From: Bacteroidota bacterium
Lineage (GTDB): Bacteria > Bacteroidota > Bacteroidia > Bacteroidales > WCHB1-69
Length of the DNA stretch: 41,818 nt
Direction of reading: 5' to 3'
Assembly (NCBI GenBank): GCA_019135895.1
Contig: JAGVVH010000446.1
Coordinates: forward strand, 1 to 41,818
Part shown: piece by piece, positions 17,748 to 27,107 of the stretch
Layout: each line of letters opens with the position of its first letter
How positions within the stretch are numbered: position 1 is the stretch's first letter
Position numbers and translations under genes: made by a program
The notes under the pieces: generated by a model
What the model saw: the letters and a program-made list of their open reading frames with translations, nothing else
The model's database searches: none
Told to the model about the DNA's origin: nothing

Positions 17748-20237
17748 ATGAAAAATCTTATCATTGTTGAATCTCCGGCAAAAGCTAAAACTATTCAAAA
17801 GTTTATTGGAAAAGAGTTCGATGTTATTTCAAGTAAAGGTCATGTGCGTGATTTGCCTCAAAAGGACTTGGGAATTAATGTGGAAAAGGGATTTGAACCC
17901 CAATATGAAATACTTAGCGACAAAAAGAAATTGGTTGCCGACATTGGAAAAATGTCTGCTAATGCCGATACTGTATGGCTTGCAACTGATGATGACCGCG
18001 AAGGAGAAGCCATTTCCTGGCATCTGATAGAATCTGCTAATATCCCTCAAGATAAGATTAAAAGAATTGTTTTTCATGAAATTACCAAGTCTGCAATAGA
18101 AAAAGCATTGGCATCTCCCCGTCAGCTTGATGTTGACCTTGTAAATGCACAACAAGCTCGAAGAATTTTGGACAGATTGGTTGGATTTGAGCTTTCACCG
18201 GTGCTTTGGAGAAAAGTTAAACCCCAACTATCAGCCGGTAGAGTGCAGTCGGTTGCAGTTAAATTAATTGTGGAACGGGAAAATGAAATTCATAAATTTA
18301 AATCAGACTCTTCCTATAAAGTTGTGGGATTGTTCCATCCTGCAAAAGATGAGAAAATTGAACTGGAGGCTGAGTTAAATCAAAAATTTAATGACAGTGA
18401 AGATGCTGCTTCTTTTCTGGAAGATTGTAAAAATGCCACTTTTTCTGTTGCTGCTGTTGAAAAAAATCCGGGCAAAAAATCACCTTCTGCTCCATTTACT
18501 ACATCTACCCTGCAACAAGAAGCTTCACGTAAGCTTGGCTTTTCAGTGAGTAAAACAATGGTTATTGCTCAACAATTGTACGAAGCGGGTTATATTACCT
18601 ATATGAGAACCGATTCTGTTGTACTGTCAGATTATGCTATTGCCTCTGCAAAAGAAGAAATTACTACTCTCTTTGGGAAGGAGTATTTTAAATATAGAAA
18701 ATATGTTACCAAGACTAAAGGAGCTCAGGAAGCACACGAAGCAATCCGGCCTACGGTTATGGCTAATCATACTATTCCGGGAGATACTTTTGCCAAAAGG
18801 TTATATGAATTAATCTGGAAAAGAACGATTGCCTCCCAAATGAGTGATGCAGAAACAGAAAAGACAGTTATTACGATTCCAATTTCAAATAGAAAAGAGA
18901 AATTTATTTCTTCCGGAGAGGTAGTGCTATTTCAAGGATTTCTTAAAATCTATATCGAGTCTAAGGATGAAGAAGATGAGGAAGTTAAAGGATTACTGCC
19001 AGCCATGAATATTGGAGAATCTCTTTTATATAAGGAAATAACAGCTACTCAGAAGTTTGCAACACCTCCGGTTAGATATACTGAGGCAAGTCTGGTTAAA
19101 AAACTGGAAGAGCTTGGCATTGGACGTCCTTCTACTTATGCCCCGACAATTTCCACGATTCAAAAAAGATCTTATGTGGTTAAGGAAAGCAGACCCGGAA
19201 ATGAAAGAAACTACACGCAACTGTTTTTAAAAAATAATATTGTCAAAATTGAAACCAAAAAGGAAAAGTATGGATATGAAAAGGATAAACTTTTCCCAAC
19301 AGATATTGGAAAAGTCGTAAATGATTATTTACAGTCCAATTTTGATAAAATTATTGATTATAGTTTTACTGCCAAAGTAGAAAAGGAATTTGACGATATT
19401 GCAGATGGTCAGATATCGTGGCAGAAAATGATTGAAACTTTTTATGCCGATTTTCATAAGTCTATCGAACAGGCAATAACCTATTCAACCAAAGCCAGTG
19501 GGGAAAGGTTGCTCGGACAAGATCCCCATTCGGGTAAAAATGTCTTTGTAAAACTTGGGAAGTATGGGCCAATGGTGCAAATCGGAGAAAATTATGAAGA
19601 TGAAAAACCTCGCTATGCCAGATTGAAGTCAACCCAATTCCTCGATACCATTACCCTGGAAGAGGCATTGGAATTGTTTAAACTTCCAAGAATTGTGGGG
19701 CAGTATCATGAACATGATCTGATTGTGGGTTTCGGTAAATTTGGTCCTTATATCCGTTATGATAATAAGTTTGTCTCTTTACCCAAAGGAGAAGAACCGA
19801 CAGAGGTATCCTATGAAAGATGTCTGGAGTTAATTGAAGAGAAAAATAAAATTGACCAGGAACGGGCACCTCGTTTACTTGGTAATTATAAGGATAAAGA
19901 AGTTACTGTAGCGGTGGGAAAATATGGACCTTATTTGAAGTATGATGGTCAGAATATTACGTTGGAAAAAGGAACTAAGGTTGCTGAAATGACCTTGGAT
20001 CAGGCTATTGAGTTTATCCTTAACGGAAAAAGTAAAAACTTGCTGCTCGCTTTCCCCGAAGATGAGGCTGTTAAAGTAATGAATGGACGTTATGGCGCTT
20101 ATCTTACTAATGGAAGTAATAATTATAAAATTCCCAAAGGAGTAACCCCCGAGTTATTGTCCTATCAGGATTGCATTTCCATAATTGAATCTTCAACTCC
20201 AACTGTTAAAAAGAAAATTAAAAAAAGTAAAAAATAG
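17748..20237 (+). CDS. topA: DNA topoisomerase I
   Basis: Type IA topoisomerase that relaxes negative supercoils, 829 aa. The Toprim domain contains VESPAKA with E8 and DDDREGE at 81-87. The catalytic tyrosine is Y285 in YITYMRTDS. The domain-closing motif TEASLVKKLEELGIGRPSTY is present. The C-terminus (about 590-815) has at least four copies of a repeat with cores such as VKLGKYGPMVQIG, VGFGKFGPYIRYD, VAVGKYGPYLKYD and VMNGRYGAYLTNG, in place of zinc fingers, followed by a lysine-rich tail. Complete, in contrast to pheT and ribF upstream. Confidence 0.96.
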   Translation: MKNLIIVESPAKAKTIQKFIGKEFDVISSKGHVRDLPQKDLGINVEKGFEPQYEILSDKKKLVADIGKMSANADTVWLATDDDREGEAISWHLIESANIPQDKIKRIVFHEITKSAIEKALASPRQLDVDLVNAQQARRILDRLVGFELSPVLWRKVKPQLSAGRVQSVAVKLIVERENEIHKFKSDSSYKVVGLFHPAKDEKIELEAELNQKFNDSEDAASFLEDCKNATFSVAAVEKNPGKKSPSAPFTTSTLQQEASRKLGFSVSKTMVIAQQLYEAGYITYMRTDSVVLSDYAIASAKEEITTLFGKEYFKYRKYVTKTKGAQEAHEAIRPTVMANHTIPGDTFAKRLYELIWKRTIASQMSDAETEKTVITIPISNRKEKFISSGEVVLFQGFLKIYIESKDEEDEEVKGLLPAMNIGESLLYKEITATQKFATPPVRYTEASLVKKLEELGIGRPSTYAPTISTIQKRSYVVKESRPGNERNYTQLFLKNNIVKIETKKEKYGYEKDKLFPTDIGKVVNDYLQSNFDKIIDYSFTAKVEKEFDDIADGQISWQKMIETFYADFHKSIEQAITYSTKASGERLLGQDPHSGKNVFVKLGKYGPMVQIGENYEDEKPRYARLKSTQFLDTITLEEALELFKLPRIVGQYHEHDLIVGFGKFGPYIRYDNKFVSLPKGEEPTEVSYERCLELIEEKNKIDQERAPRLLGNYKDKEVTVAVGKYGPYLKYDGQNITLEKGTKVAEMTLDQAIEFILNGKSKNLLLAFPEDEAVKVMNGRYGAYLTNGSNNYKIPKGVTPELLSYQDCISIIESSTPTVKKKIKKSKK

Positions 20238-20250
20238 AATTTTTTTTTCA

Positions 20251-20258
20251 TATCTTTG
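20251..20258 (+). promoter_or_regulatory. -7 promoter box for the arginase-fold gene
   Basis: TATCTTTG matches TAnnTTTG and lies 14 bases past the topA stop and 31 bases before the ATG at 20289. It suggests that the next gene can be transcribed independently of topA. Confidence 0.5.
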
Positions 20259-20288
20259 CTTTTGTCTTTTTTTAACATGCTCTAAAAT

Positions 20289-21464
20289 ATGAATTTAGAT
20301 TCTTTTTTTATTCCTGTCGATATTGAATCTTTGGGATTTTTTGACGTAAGCAACGAGAAGCAGCTAATTATTAATACTATATCTTTAAACGAGACCTCCC
20401 AGGATATTTCTTTGGACAATATTGATATGGTTATTTTGGGTGTTCCTGAATCCCGAAATAGTTATGATAATCATTCTTCATCTTTGGCTCCTGACGAAAT
20501 AAGACGTCAGTTTTATCGCTTGTACTGTTGGAATAAACCTGTAAGAATATTAGATCTGGGAAACCTGATACCCGGGAAAAAAGTAGAAGATACATACGCC
20601 ATCTTATCAGATATTCTTGCTTATCTTATTGAAAAAAAAGTTTTCCCTATTCTTTTGGGTGGCAGTAATGATTTGGCTTTTGCTTGTTACAGAGCATATG
20701 AACTGTTAGAGCAAGTTGTCAATATCGTTTCTGTGGATGCCCGTTTTGATTTGGGAAGAGAAGATCAGCCCATGACTTCCGAAAGTTATTTAAGCAAAAT
20801 TATTTTACAGCAACCCAATTTTTTACTCAATTATGCCAATATTGGCTATCAAACCTATTTAAACAGCCCTGAAAATATTGACTTGATGAATAAGTTGTTT
20901 TTTGAGATATATAGGGTAGGGGTGATGAGGAAAAATATGGAAGAAGTTGAACCCATAGTTAGGAATGCAGAGATGCTATCACTTGATATTTCTGCCATTA
21001 GACGTACGGATGCTCCGGGAAATCCCAATTCATCGGCAAATGGTTTCTACGGTGAGGAAATTTGCCAAGTGGCACGCTTTGCAGGGTTAAGCGATAAACT
21101 CTCTTGTTTTGGCATTTATGAGTATGATCCTACACTGGATTATAATAATCAAACTGCTCAGCTTATCGGGCATCTTATCTGGTATTTTGTTGAAGGATTC
21201 CTCAACAGACAAAATGATACCTCTTTTAAAGATAAAAATAATTATACCCGACATAGCGTTACTGTTTCTGATGCTATTGATGAATTGGTCTTTTATTGTA
21301 GTAAGAAATCCGGAAGATGGTGGATGGTGGTTCCGGTAATAAATATTAAAAAAGAGATGGAACATAAATATTTTTTGCCCTGTTCAAAAAATGATTATGA
21401 TATTGCCTGTAATGATAAAATTCCTGACAGATGGTGGAGAACTTATAATAAACTTAATAGATAA
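20289..21464 (+). CDS. Arginase/formimidoylglutamase-fold protein with degenerate metal site
   Basis: A 391-aa ureohydrolase-superfamily protein, usually annotated in Bacteroidota as formimidoylglutamase. The fold is recognisable, but the Mn ligands are altered. The first motif reads GGSND (124-128) where enzymes have GG-x-H. The DAHxD motif reads DARFD (150-154), losing its His. The SxDxDxxDP motif reads SLDISAIRRTDAP, keeping D233 but having S235 for the second Asp. A binuclear Mn centre is therefore unlikely, and a structural or ligand-binding role is more probable. I recall such a gene lying between topA and the T9SS genes gldKLMN in other Bacteroidota; gldKLMN are not here. No histidine-degradation gene is nearby. 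Confidence 0.8.
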   Translation: MNLDSFFIPVDIESLGFFDVSNEKQLIINTISLNETSQDISLDNIDMVILGVPESRNSYDNHSSSLAPDEIRRQFYRLYCWNKPVRILDLGNLIPGKKVEDTYAILSDILAYLIEKKVFPILLGGSNDLAFACYRAYELLEQVVNIVSVDARFDLGREDQPMTSESYLSKIILQQPNFLLNYANIGYQTYLNSPENIDLMNKLFFEIYRVGVMRKNMEEVEPIVRNAEMLSLDISAIRRTDAPGNPNSSANGFYGEEICQVARFAGLSDKLSCFGIYEYDPTLDYNNQTAQLIGHLIWYFVEGFLNRQNDTSFKDKNNYTRHSVTVSDAIDELVFYCSKKSGRWWMVVPVINIKKEMEHKYFLPCSKNDYDIACNDKIPDRWWRTYNKLNR

Positions 21465-21541
21465 AATTGTTATTTTTACCAAAAAAAATTGTGTACGTTT
21501 CAATATAGTTATTTCTAAGTATTAATTTAAATTAAGAAGTT

Positions 21542-21967
21542 ATGAAAAAAGGAATGTTAGCAGAATTTAAAGAGTTTGCCATAAAAGGCAATATGATGGA
21601 CATGGCAGTCGGGATTATTCTGGGTGCCGGTTTTGGAAAAATTATCACTTCATTGGTGAGTGATATTATCATGCCCCCTATCGGATTACTTCTAGGAAAT
21701 GTCAACTTTACTGATTTAAAACTTGTCTTGAGGGAGGCCGGCGTTGATGCAGTTGCCAATCCCGCTGTCACCTGGAATTATGGAAATTTCATTCAGGTGA
21801 TAATCGATTTTACTATTGTAGCTTTCTGTATTTTCCTGGTTGTTAAAGCATTGAATAGAGTTAGAGATGCCAGAAAGAAAGATGAAGTTGTTACCCCTCC
21901 TGCTCCGCCCGAACCTACCAATGAAGAAAAATTGCTTACAGAAATTAGAGATCTACTTAAAAAATAG
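21542..21967 (+). CDS. mscL: Large-conductance mechanosensitive channel
   Basis: Inner-membrane pentameric channel that opens under extreme turgor, 141 aa. It begins [17 protein letters not shown], the conserved amphipathic N-terminal helix. TM1 (about 18-46) contains [20 protein letters not shown] with MPPIG; TM2 (about 78-104) contains [20 protein letters not shown]. The C-terminal part has a proline-rich linker ([12 protein letters not shown]) and the [10 protein letters not shown] bundle helix. Single gene, no obvious operon partner. Confidence 0.97.
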   Translation: MKKGMLAEFKEFAIKGNMMDMAVGIILGAGFGKIITSLVSDIIMPPIGLLLGNVNFTDLKLVLREAGVDAVANPAVTWNYGNFIQVIIDFTIVAFCIFLVVKALNRVRDARKKDEVVTPPAPPEPTNEEKLLTEIRDLLKK

Positions 21968-22018
21968 AGTTTAAAATAGATTATTATATTTTGTAATCAT
22001 TAACTTACAAGTTTTATT

Positions 22019-23029
22019 ATGAAAAAAATATTGTGCTTGCTGACAGGTTTTATGCTGATTGGTTTTTATGGGACTGCCCAAAACAATGCTTCATATTCTT
22101 CTGAAATATATGAGATTACTGCTGCTGAAGTGCCAATTCCAAATGTGGGATCAATAGAACCGATTTCTACTGAGCAATTTGATGATACTATCAAGGTCCC
22201 GAAAGCAAAAGATTATTGGAATTTTTCAGGAATTGTGGGGCTTAATGTTTCACAAACAGGATTGTTTAACTGGGCCGGAGGCGGAAATAATAATGCTACC
22301 GGTGTTTTATACGCCAATCTTACTTTGAAGTATAAAAAGAATAAAATTGCCTGGGATTCAAATCTGGATACTGACTTTGGTCTGATGTATGTTCCTGAAA
22401 CGCTCTATCCATGGAGGAAATCAAATGACAAAATTGTATTCAGTACAAAATTGGGTTATGAGTTTTCTAAAACTTGGTTCGTTACTGTGTTAGGAGGTTT
22501 TAGATCTCAATATGTATCCGGTTATGAATATAAAATGATTAGCGGCGTGGAAAATGAAAATTATGTCTCAAATTGGGCTTCTCCTTCATACAGCGATTTG
22601 TCTGTCGGTATTGACTGGAAACCGAATGCTATCTTCTCTCTCTACCTTTCTCCGGTTGCCGGTCGTGTTACTACTTGTACTGATAGCTTGCTCAGGGCTA
22701 CTTATGGAGTTCCGATAGATCAAATTTATAAGGCTGACCTGGGTTTGACATTCAAAGCTGGCGTGAACTATTCGGTAATTAAGAATTTGAAAATAATCTC
22801 CATATTTTCGATTTTTTCACCCTATACTTCCAAAATACAACCTTTTGGGAATTTCGATGTTGATTGGGATTTCTCCATTTCATATCAGTTCCTGAAAGTG
22901 CTGAATGTGTCCTTAAATACTTCACTGAAGTATTATGATCAGGTGATGATTACTGATAAAAGCGGCGCAACAGGTCCGCGTGTTCAGTTTAAGGAAGTGA
23001 TTGGTCTTGGAATTGGCTATAGTTTTTAA
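22019..23029 (+). CDS. DUF3078 outer-membrane protein
   Basis: A 336-aa predicted outer-membrane beta-barrel. The signal peptide covers residues 1-21 (ends GTAQ). A linker of about 45 residues follows, then GLNVSQTGLFNWAGGGNNN, the hallmark of DUF3078, and alternating aromatic beta-strands to the end (VIGLGIGYSF, terminal Phe as in barrels inserted by BamA). Function is not known for the family. It converges with the minus-strand repeat-protein gene, whose stop is 14 bases away; no clear terminator lies between them. Confidence 0.82.
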   Translation: MKKILCLLTGFMLIGFYGTAQNNASYSSEIYEITAAEVPIPNVGSIEPISTEQFDDTIKVPKAKDYWNFSGIVGLNVSQTGLFNWAGGGNNNATGVLYANLTLKYKKNKIAWDSNLDTDFGLMYVPETLYPWRKSNDKIVFSTKLGYEFSKTWFVTVLGGFRSQYVSGYEYKMISGVENENYVSNWASPSYSDLSVGIDWKPNAIFSLYLSPVAGRVTTCTDSLLRATYGVPIDQIYKADLGLTFKAGVNYSVIKNLKIISIFSIFSPYTSKIQPFGNFDVDWDFSISYQFLKVLNVSLNTSLKYYDQVMITDKSGATGPRVQFKEVIGLGIGYSF

Positions 23030-23043
23030 TACCGGATTCGTCT

Positions 23044-23472
23044 CTAACTTCGCCTTCTTTTGTGGATATCTGAAGAATCCCACGACTGAAATAAGAGGAT
23101 GTCGTGGATGGTTCTGATAATCAAAATGAAAATTTTGAGATTATTATCGGCAAACCATTTTATAGCGGCATCATCCTTTCGGCAGGCAGCGGCAAAGGTA
23201 GAAAGAAAAGTACAGTTGTATTTGTCTAGCCATTTTATGGCATTTTCTTCATTGTCAATAGCATTGCTTAATATTGCAAACTCGGGAAACCCATTCTGAA
23301 GCAACCAATCAAGAGCATCCGTGTCTGATGAAATGGCATTTGATAATGCGGCAAGTTCAGGAAATCCATTGCTGAATAAAAAATCAGTGAATTGCTTATC
23401 TCCTTTCAAACTTTCATTAAAAGCCAACAGTAATTTGGGCTCATAATCGGTTAAACAATGAAGTTTTGCCAT
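23044..23472 (-). CDS. Small protein with 25-residue tandem repeats, function unknown
   Basis: A 142-aa cytoplasmic protein with no signal peptide. Residues 11-111 form about four repeats: 11-36, 37-61, 62-86 and 87-111. The consensus is FPExAxLSNAIxxxxxAxxWLxxNG; the second and third copies are very alike, the first and fourth diverged. The pattern suggests pairs of short helices, a small solenoid that might bind a protein or peptide. The end is basic (HKRRRS). It starts 7 bases after the thioredoxin stop, so it is the third gene of a glnS-thioredoxin operon. I do not recognise the family. Confidence 0.7.
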   Translation of the reverse strand: MAKLHCLTDYEPKLLLAFNESLKGDKQFTDFLFSNGFPELAALSNAISSDTDALDWLLQNGFPEFAILSNAIDNEENAIKWLDKYNCTFLSTFAAACRKDDAAIKWFADNNLKIFILIIRTIHDILLFQSWDSSDIHKRRRS

Positions 23473-23479
23473 AACCTGA

Positions 23480-23944
23480 TCAAGGTTTTAAATATTCTTC
23501 AATATATTTTTTTAACTCTTCTTTACCAACAAATCCTTTTATTGATGTCGGCTTTTTATTTACCGGAAAGAGGAAAAGTGTTGGTATTGAACTGATGCCA
23601 TATTGACTTGCCAATGCTTTTTGCTCATCAACATTAACTTTGTAAACAATGATTTTTCCCTTATATTCTCTATATAGTTCTTCCAGGATGGGAGATAACA
23701 TTTTGCATGGTCGGCACCAATCTGCATAAAAATCTACAATGCAAGGTTTTTTCCCTTTATAAACAGCAGAATCTCCATCTTTTAAAGGATTGAAGATTTT
23801 ATTTTCAAATTCTGCCTGTGTAAGCTTTACTACTTGATATTTATCATCTGCAGAGGCGTTGCTGCTGCTGGCGGTTTGACCATTGGATTGCAAGAAAAAT
23901 GCAATTAGCAATAGAGTAAAAATGATAATGCCTTTGTTTTTCAT
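23480..23944 (-). CDS. Exported thioredoxin-fold protein
   Basis: A 154-aa protein with a signal peptide (residues 1-22, ending SNGQ) and a thioredoxin domain from about residue 36. The active site is W76-C77-R78-P79-C80 inside VDFYADWCRPCKMLSP, with the cis-proline region GISSIPTLFLFP. It probably acts in the periplasm as a disulphide reductase or isomerase. Its ATG overlaps the glnS stop by one base (TAATG arrangement), so the pair is co-transcribed. An insertion (NPLKDGDSAVYKGKKP) precedes the core strand, as in periplasmic Bacteroidota thioredoxins. Confidence 0.9.
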   Translation of the reverse strand: MKNKGIIIFTLLLIAFFLQSNGQTASSSNASADDKYQVVKLTQAEFENKIFNPLKDGDSAVYKGKKPCIVDFYADWCRPCKMLSPILEELYREYKGKIIVYKVNVDEQKALASQYGISSIPTLFLFPVNKKPTSIKGFVGKEELKKYIEEYLKP

Positions 23945-25569
23945 TATTGTTTTAGATTTACTGTCTTATTAAATACTATTTTATTTTCGGTGGAATCTTT
24001 ATCGATGCAGAAATAACCATTCCTTTCAAACTGATAATAATGATCAGCTTTATTCAGAGTAAGAGATTGTTCTATCAGACCATTTTTGATTACCAAAGAA
24101 TTTTGATTTATATGGTCAATAAAACTCTTTCCATCTTCATTATTATCCGGATCGGACACATTGAATAAACGGTCAAAAAGTCTTATTTCGGCGACTTTTG
24201 AATGCCCTGTTGACAGCCAATGGATGGTGGCTTTTACTTTTCTGTTGCTTTCAGTTCCGCCGCTTTTTGTTTCAGAGAAATAGGTGCAATGGATTTCCTG
24301 AATCTCGCCATCGTTATCTTTAGTTACAAAGTCACATTTAATGATATAAGCATATTTTAATCGAACTTCGCCTCCGGGAGTGAGTCGGTAGAATTTTTTG
24401 TCGGCATTTTCTTTAAAATCTGCTCTTTCAATCCAAAGATTTTTGGAGAATGGCACGATTCTGGTCCCTGCAGCTGGATTTTCAGGATTATTGACGGCTT
24501 GCAGCTCTTCAATACAGTCGTCCGGGAAATTGTCAATAATTAATTTCACGGGGTCTAATACTGCCATTGTCCGAGTTGCTATTTTGTTCAGGTCTTCGCG
24601 GGCACAAAATTCAAGTAGTGACACATCAATAATATTGTCTCTTTTGGCCACTCCGACAGTTTCTGCAAAATTACGGATGGATTGAGGTGAATAACCTCTT
24701 CTTCTAAGACCGCAAATAGTAGGCATTCTGGGATCATCCCAGCCCATGACATGTTTCTCCTGAACAAGTTGCATCAGCTTTCTTTTGCTCATGATGGTGT
24801 AGCTGAGGTTCAATCTGGCAAATTCAATTTGCTGAGGGTGGTGAATCTTGAGTGCTTCGCAAAACCAGTCGTACAACGGGCGATGTACTTCAAACTCAAG
24901 GGTACAAATAGAATGGGTAATCCCTTCAATGGAATCACTCTGTCCGTGAGCATAGTCATACATAGGATAGAGGCACCATTGATTGCCGGTGCGATGGTGT
25001 TCAGCATGAAGAATTCTATACATAATAGGATCTCTCATGTGCATGTTGGGAGAAGACATTCCTATTTTGGCACGGAGTGTTTTACTTCCGTCAGGAAATT
25101 CTCCGGCTCGCATGCGACGGAACAAATCGAGATTTTCTTCCACACTTCTATTTCGATAAGGACTTTCAATCCCGGGTTTAGTAGGAATTCCTCTTCCTTC
25201 ACTTATTTGTTCCTGAGTAGAATCATCAACGTAAGCCAATTGTTCGCAAATCAGCTTTTCAGCCCATTGATATAGTTGTTCAAAATAATCGGAGGCATAG
25301 TGCTCTTCCGCCCATTCAAAACCGAGCCATTTAATATCTTCTTTTATAGAATCTACATATTCAACATCTTCCTTAACCGGATTGGTGTCATCGAAACGTA
25401 AATTACATTTACCGTTATATTTCCTTGCTATACCAAAATTGAGACATATCGATTTAGCATGACCAATATGTAAATAGCCGTTAGGTTCGGGGGGGAACCG
25501 AGTATGGACCTTAGAGTTATTCTTGTTAATTTTTAAATCTTCTTCGATTATTTGTTCAATAAAATTCAT
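23944..25569 (-). CDS. glnS: Glutamine-tRNA ligase
   Basis: Class I synthetase charging tRNA-Gln, 541 aa from the ATG at 25569; the frame also has a TTG two codons upstream, which is less likely. The ATP-binding HIGH motif is H34-I-G-H37 in [15 protein letters not shown]; the second signature is MSKRK in [13 protein letters not shown]. The long eukaryote-like insert and the C-terminal beta-barrel anticodon-binding domains ([23 protein letters not shown]) are present. This marks the organism as using direct Gln charging. It is the first gene of a three-gene operon with a box at 25617-25624. Confidence 0.96.
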   Translation of the reverse strand: MNFIEQIIEEDLKINKNNSKVHTRFPPEPNGYLHIGHAKSICLNFGIARKYNGKCNLRFDDTNPVKEDVEYVDSIKEDIKWLGFEWAEEHYASDYFEQLYQWAEKLICEQLAYVDDSTQEQISEGRGIPTKPGIESPYRNRSVEENLDLFRRMRAGEFPDGSKTLRAKIGMSSPNMHMRDPIMYRILHAEHHRTGNQWCLYPMYDYAHGQSDSIEGITHSICTLEFEVHRPLYDWFCEALKIHHPQQIEFARLNLSYTIMSKRKLMQLVQEKHVMGWDDPRMPTICGLRRRGYSPQSIRNFAETVGVAKRDNIIDVSLLEFCAREDLNKIATRTMAVLDPVKLIIDNFPDDCIEELQAVNNPENPAAGTRIVPFSKNLWIERADFKENADKKFYRLTPGGEVRLKYAYIIKCDFVTKDNDGEIQEIHCTYFSETKSGGTESNRKVKATIHWLSTGHSKVAEIRLFDRLFNVSDPDNNEDGKSFIDHINQNSLVIKNGLIEQSLTLNKADHYYQFERNGYFCIDKDSTENKIVFNKTVNLKQ

Positions 25570-25616
25570 ACTCAAATTATAATTAGGTTACTGTATTACC
25601 ATTAAAAACTAAGGTG

Positions 25617-25624
25617 CAAAAATA
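25617..25624 (-). promoter_or_regulatory. -7 promoter box for the glnS operon
   Basis: TATTTTTG on the minus strand, followed by CACC, matches TAnnTTTG. The predicted start gives a leader of about 40 bases before glnS. Confidence 0.6.
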
Positions 25625-25689
25625 ATCAATTAATGCATATACTTTAATGCAGCCTTGTATAAAAAATAGTTATCCTCCTTTATTTACAA

Positions 25690-26364
25690 TTAAGGCTTTA
25701 ACTTATATATTATGCCTAGATAGAATGTGTTCTCAGGATTATTGACTTGTACTTCATTGTCTGCACGAACAAAAAAAGTAAGAGAGTGCTGTTTCTTTAG
25801 TCGATAGTCAATAGCTACGATAGTTCTGATATTGTCAATAATGTTTTTTTCGGGGTGGTTAATTCTCCAAAAAAATTCAGTTGACAGAGTAAGCTTGATA
25901 GGTTTATTGATAAATAGATATCCGACTTCTGCTTTGTTTCTTAAATACATTTCGGGATTAATCCGGTATTCTCCTCTTAACTCATCTTTAAAAGTATTTT
26001 GAAACTTAATCCGATAATTTAACCTATATTGTCTTATTTTTTCGTAATAACCGAGAGCGAAATTTATTCTGTATCGATTTTGAAAAACCCTATAATCATT
26101 CATTTTATTGATATATTCAAATGAAATTCCCGCTTTAAAATGTTCATTTAAAAAATGATAGTTTACATTGATAGTACTTTTAAATCTGTCATACTGAGTC
26201 AGACAATGATTGAACTTAATTTCTTCTTCAAAAGATATTTCAAAATACTTATTCAGATCTTTTTCAATCTCAACTGCAAGAATTCCTCCGAAATCAGTTG
26301 ACTGTGAATTAACTGTAAGATATGATAAAATGCAGATAATAAGAAATATAAATGTTTTTTTCAT
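25690..26364 (-). CDS. DUF2490 outer-membrane protein
   Basis: A 224-aa predicted outer-membrane barrel. The ATG at 26364 is preferred over the TTG one codon before. A signal peptide (1-21, ends TVNSQ) is followed by alternating polar/hydrophobic strands such as YRINFALGYYEKI, YRLNYRIKFQNTF and RTIVAIDYRLKKQHSLTFFV. It ends IYKLKP. DUF2490 proteins have no firm function. It is the last gene of the VTC-DUF4956 operon, 6 bases after DUF4956, so it may be the outer-membrane part of that system. Confidence 0.8.
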   Translation of the reverse strand: MKKTFIFLIICILSYLTVNSQSTDFGGILAVEIEKDLNKYFEISFEEEIKFNHCLTQYDRFKSTINVNYHFLNEHFKAGISFEYINKMNDYRVFQNRYRINFALGYYEKIRQYRLNYRIKFQNTFKDELRGEYRINPEMYLRNKAEVGYLFINKPIKLTLSTEFFWRINHPEKNIIDNIRTIVAIDYRLKKQHSLTFFVRADNEVQVNNPENTFYLGIIYKLKP

Positions 26365-26370
26365 CAAATA

Positions 26371-27099
26371 TTAACTAAAATCTTTGATTTTTACTTTATT
26401 GTCTATCGTGTTAATCTGGTTGTCTGTGGGAATATAATAGACTTTTATATAGGCAACATCTCTCAAAAAATCAATATGACCAACTTCCAGTCTTTTAATG
26501 CTAAGACCTGTACGTGCTTGTAAATCAGCCATTAGCTCAACTTCCTTCCCCTGTTTTATCAATTCAATTTTTTCGTATAGTATTATTTTGGTGGCAGTAT
26601 GTTTAATGAGTTTGTTGTTTTCAAAAAACATAGTGACCAAAATAAAAATCAGATTTGTGATAAAGAGTTCTACATAACTAACCGTCATAGCCAAGCCATT
26701 GATAACTGAAATTCCGATAATGACAAACATATAAGTCATTTCACGGAATGGAACTGTTTCTGTTCGGTATCGAATCATTCCGAAAATTGCAAATAATCCA
26801 AGTGCAAATCCGATTTGAAGTTTAACATTATCAAGTAAAAATATAAGCAGAAATATTGTCATGCTGAAGAGCATGAAAGAGATGTAGTAGTCGCGGCGTT
26901 GACTTTTCCTGTAGTAACAAAATCGGATAATTATCCAGCAAATAAGGAAATTAAATATAAATCGTATTAATAGTAACCAAAGACTTTCGGCTTCAAAAAG
27001 AGGAATGCCGAATAAACTTGGAACAAAACTATCTGATCCGCCGCTAAATTCGCGGGCAATATCCGGATCATACTCTGGTAATTGCAAGAAAAAGTTCAT
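26371..27099 (-). CDS. DUF4956 membrane protein, partner of the VTC-domain protein
   Basis: A 242-aa inner-membrane protein with about four hydrophobic segments (residues about 40-165): LIRFIFNFLICWIIIRFCYY, ISFMLFSMTIFLLIFLL, IGFALGLFAIFGMIRYRT, and MFVIIGISVINGLAM to IFILVTMFF. The FGMIRYRTETVPFREMTYMF motif between segments is typical of DUF4956. A cytosolic domain of about 75 residues follows. DUF4956 is frequently encoded beside VTC polyphosphate-polymerase domains. By analogy with yeast VTC, where a membrane part carries the nascent chain, it may be the channel or anchor; that is inference. Confidence 0.85.
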   Translation of the reverse strand: MNFFLQLPEYDPDIAREFSGGSDSFVPSLFGIPLFEAESLWLLLIRFIFNFLICWIIIRFCYYRKSQRRDYYISFMLFSMTIFLLIFLLDNVKLQIGFALGLFAIFGMIRYRTETVPFREMTYMFVIIGISVINGLAMTVSYVELFITNLIFILVTMFFENNKLIKHTATKIILYEKIELIKQGKEVELMADLQARTGLSIKRLEVGHIDFLRDVAYIKVYYIPTDNQINTIDNKVKIKDFS

Positions 27100-27107
27100 G
27101 TTAAATT

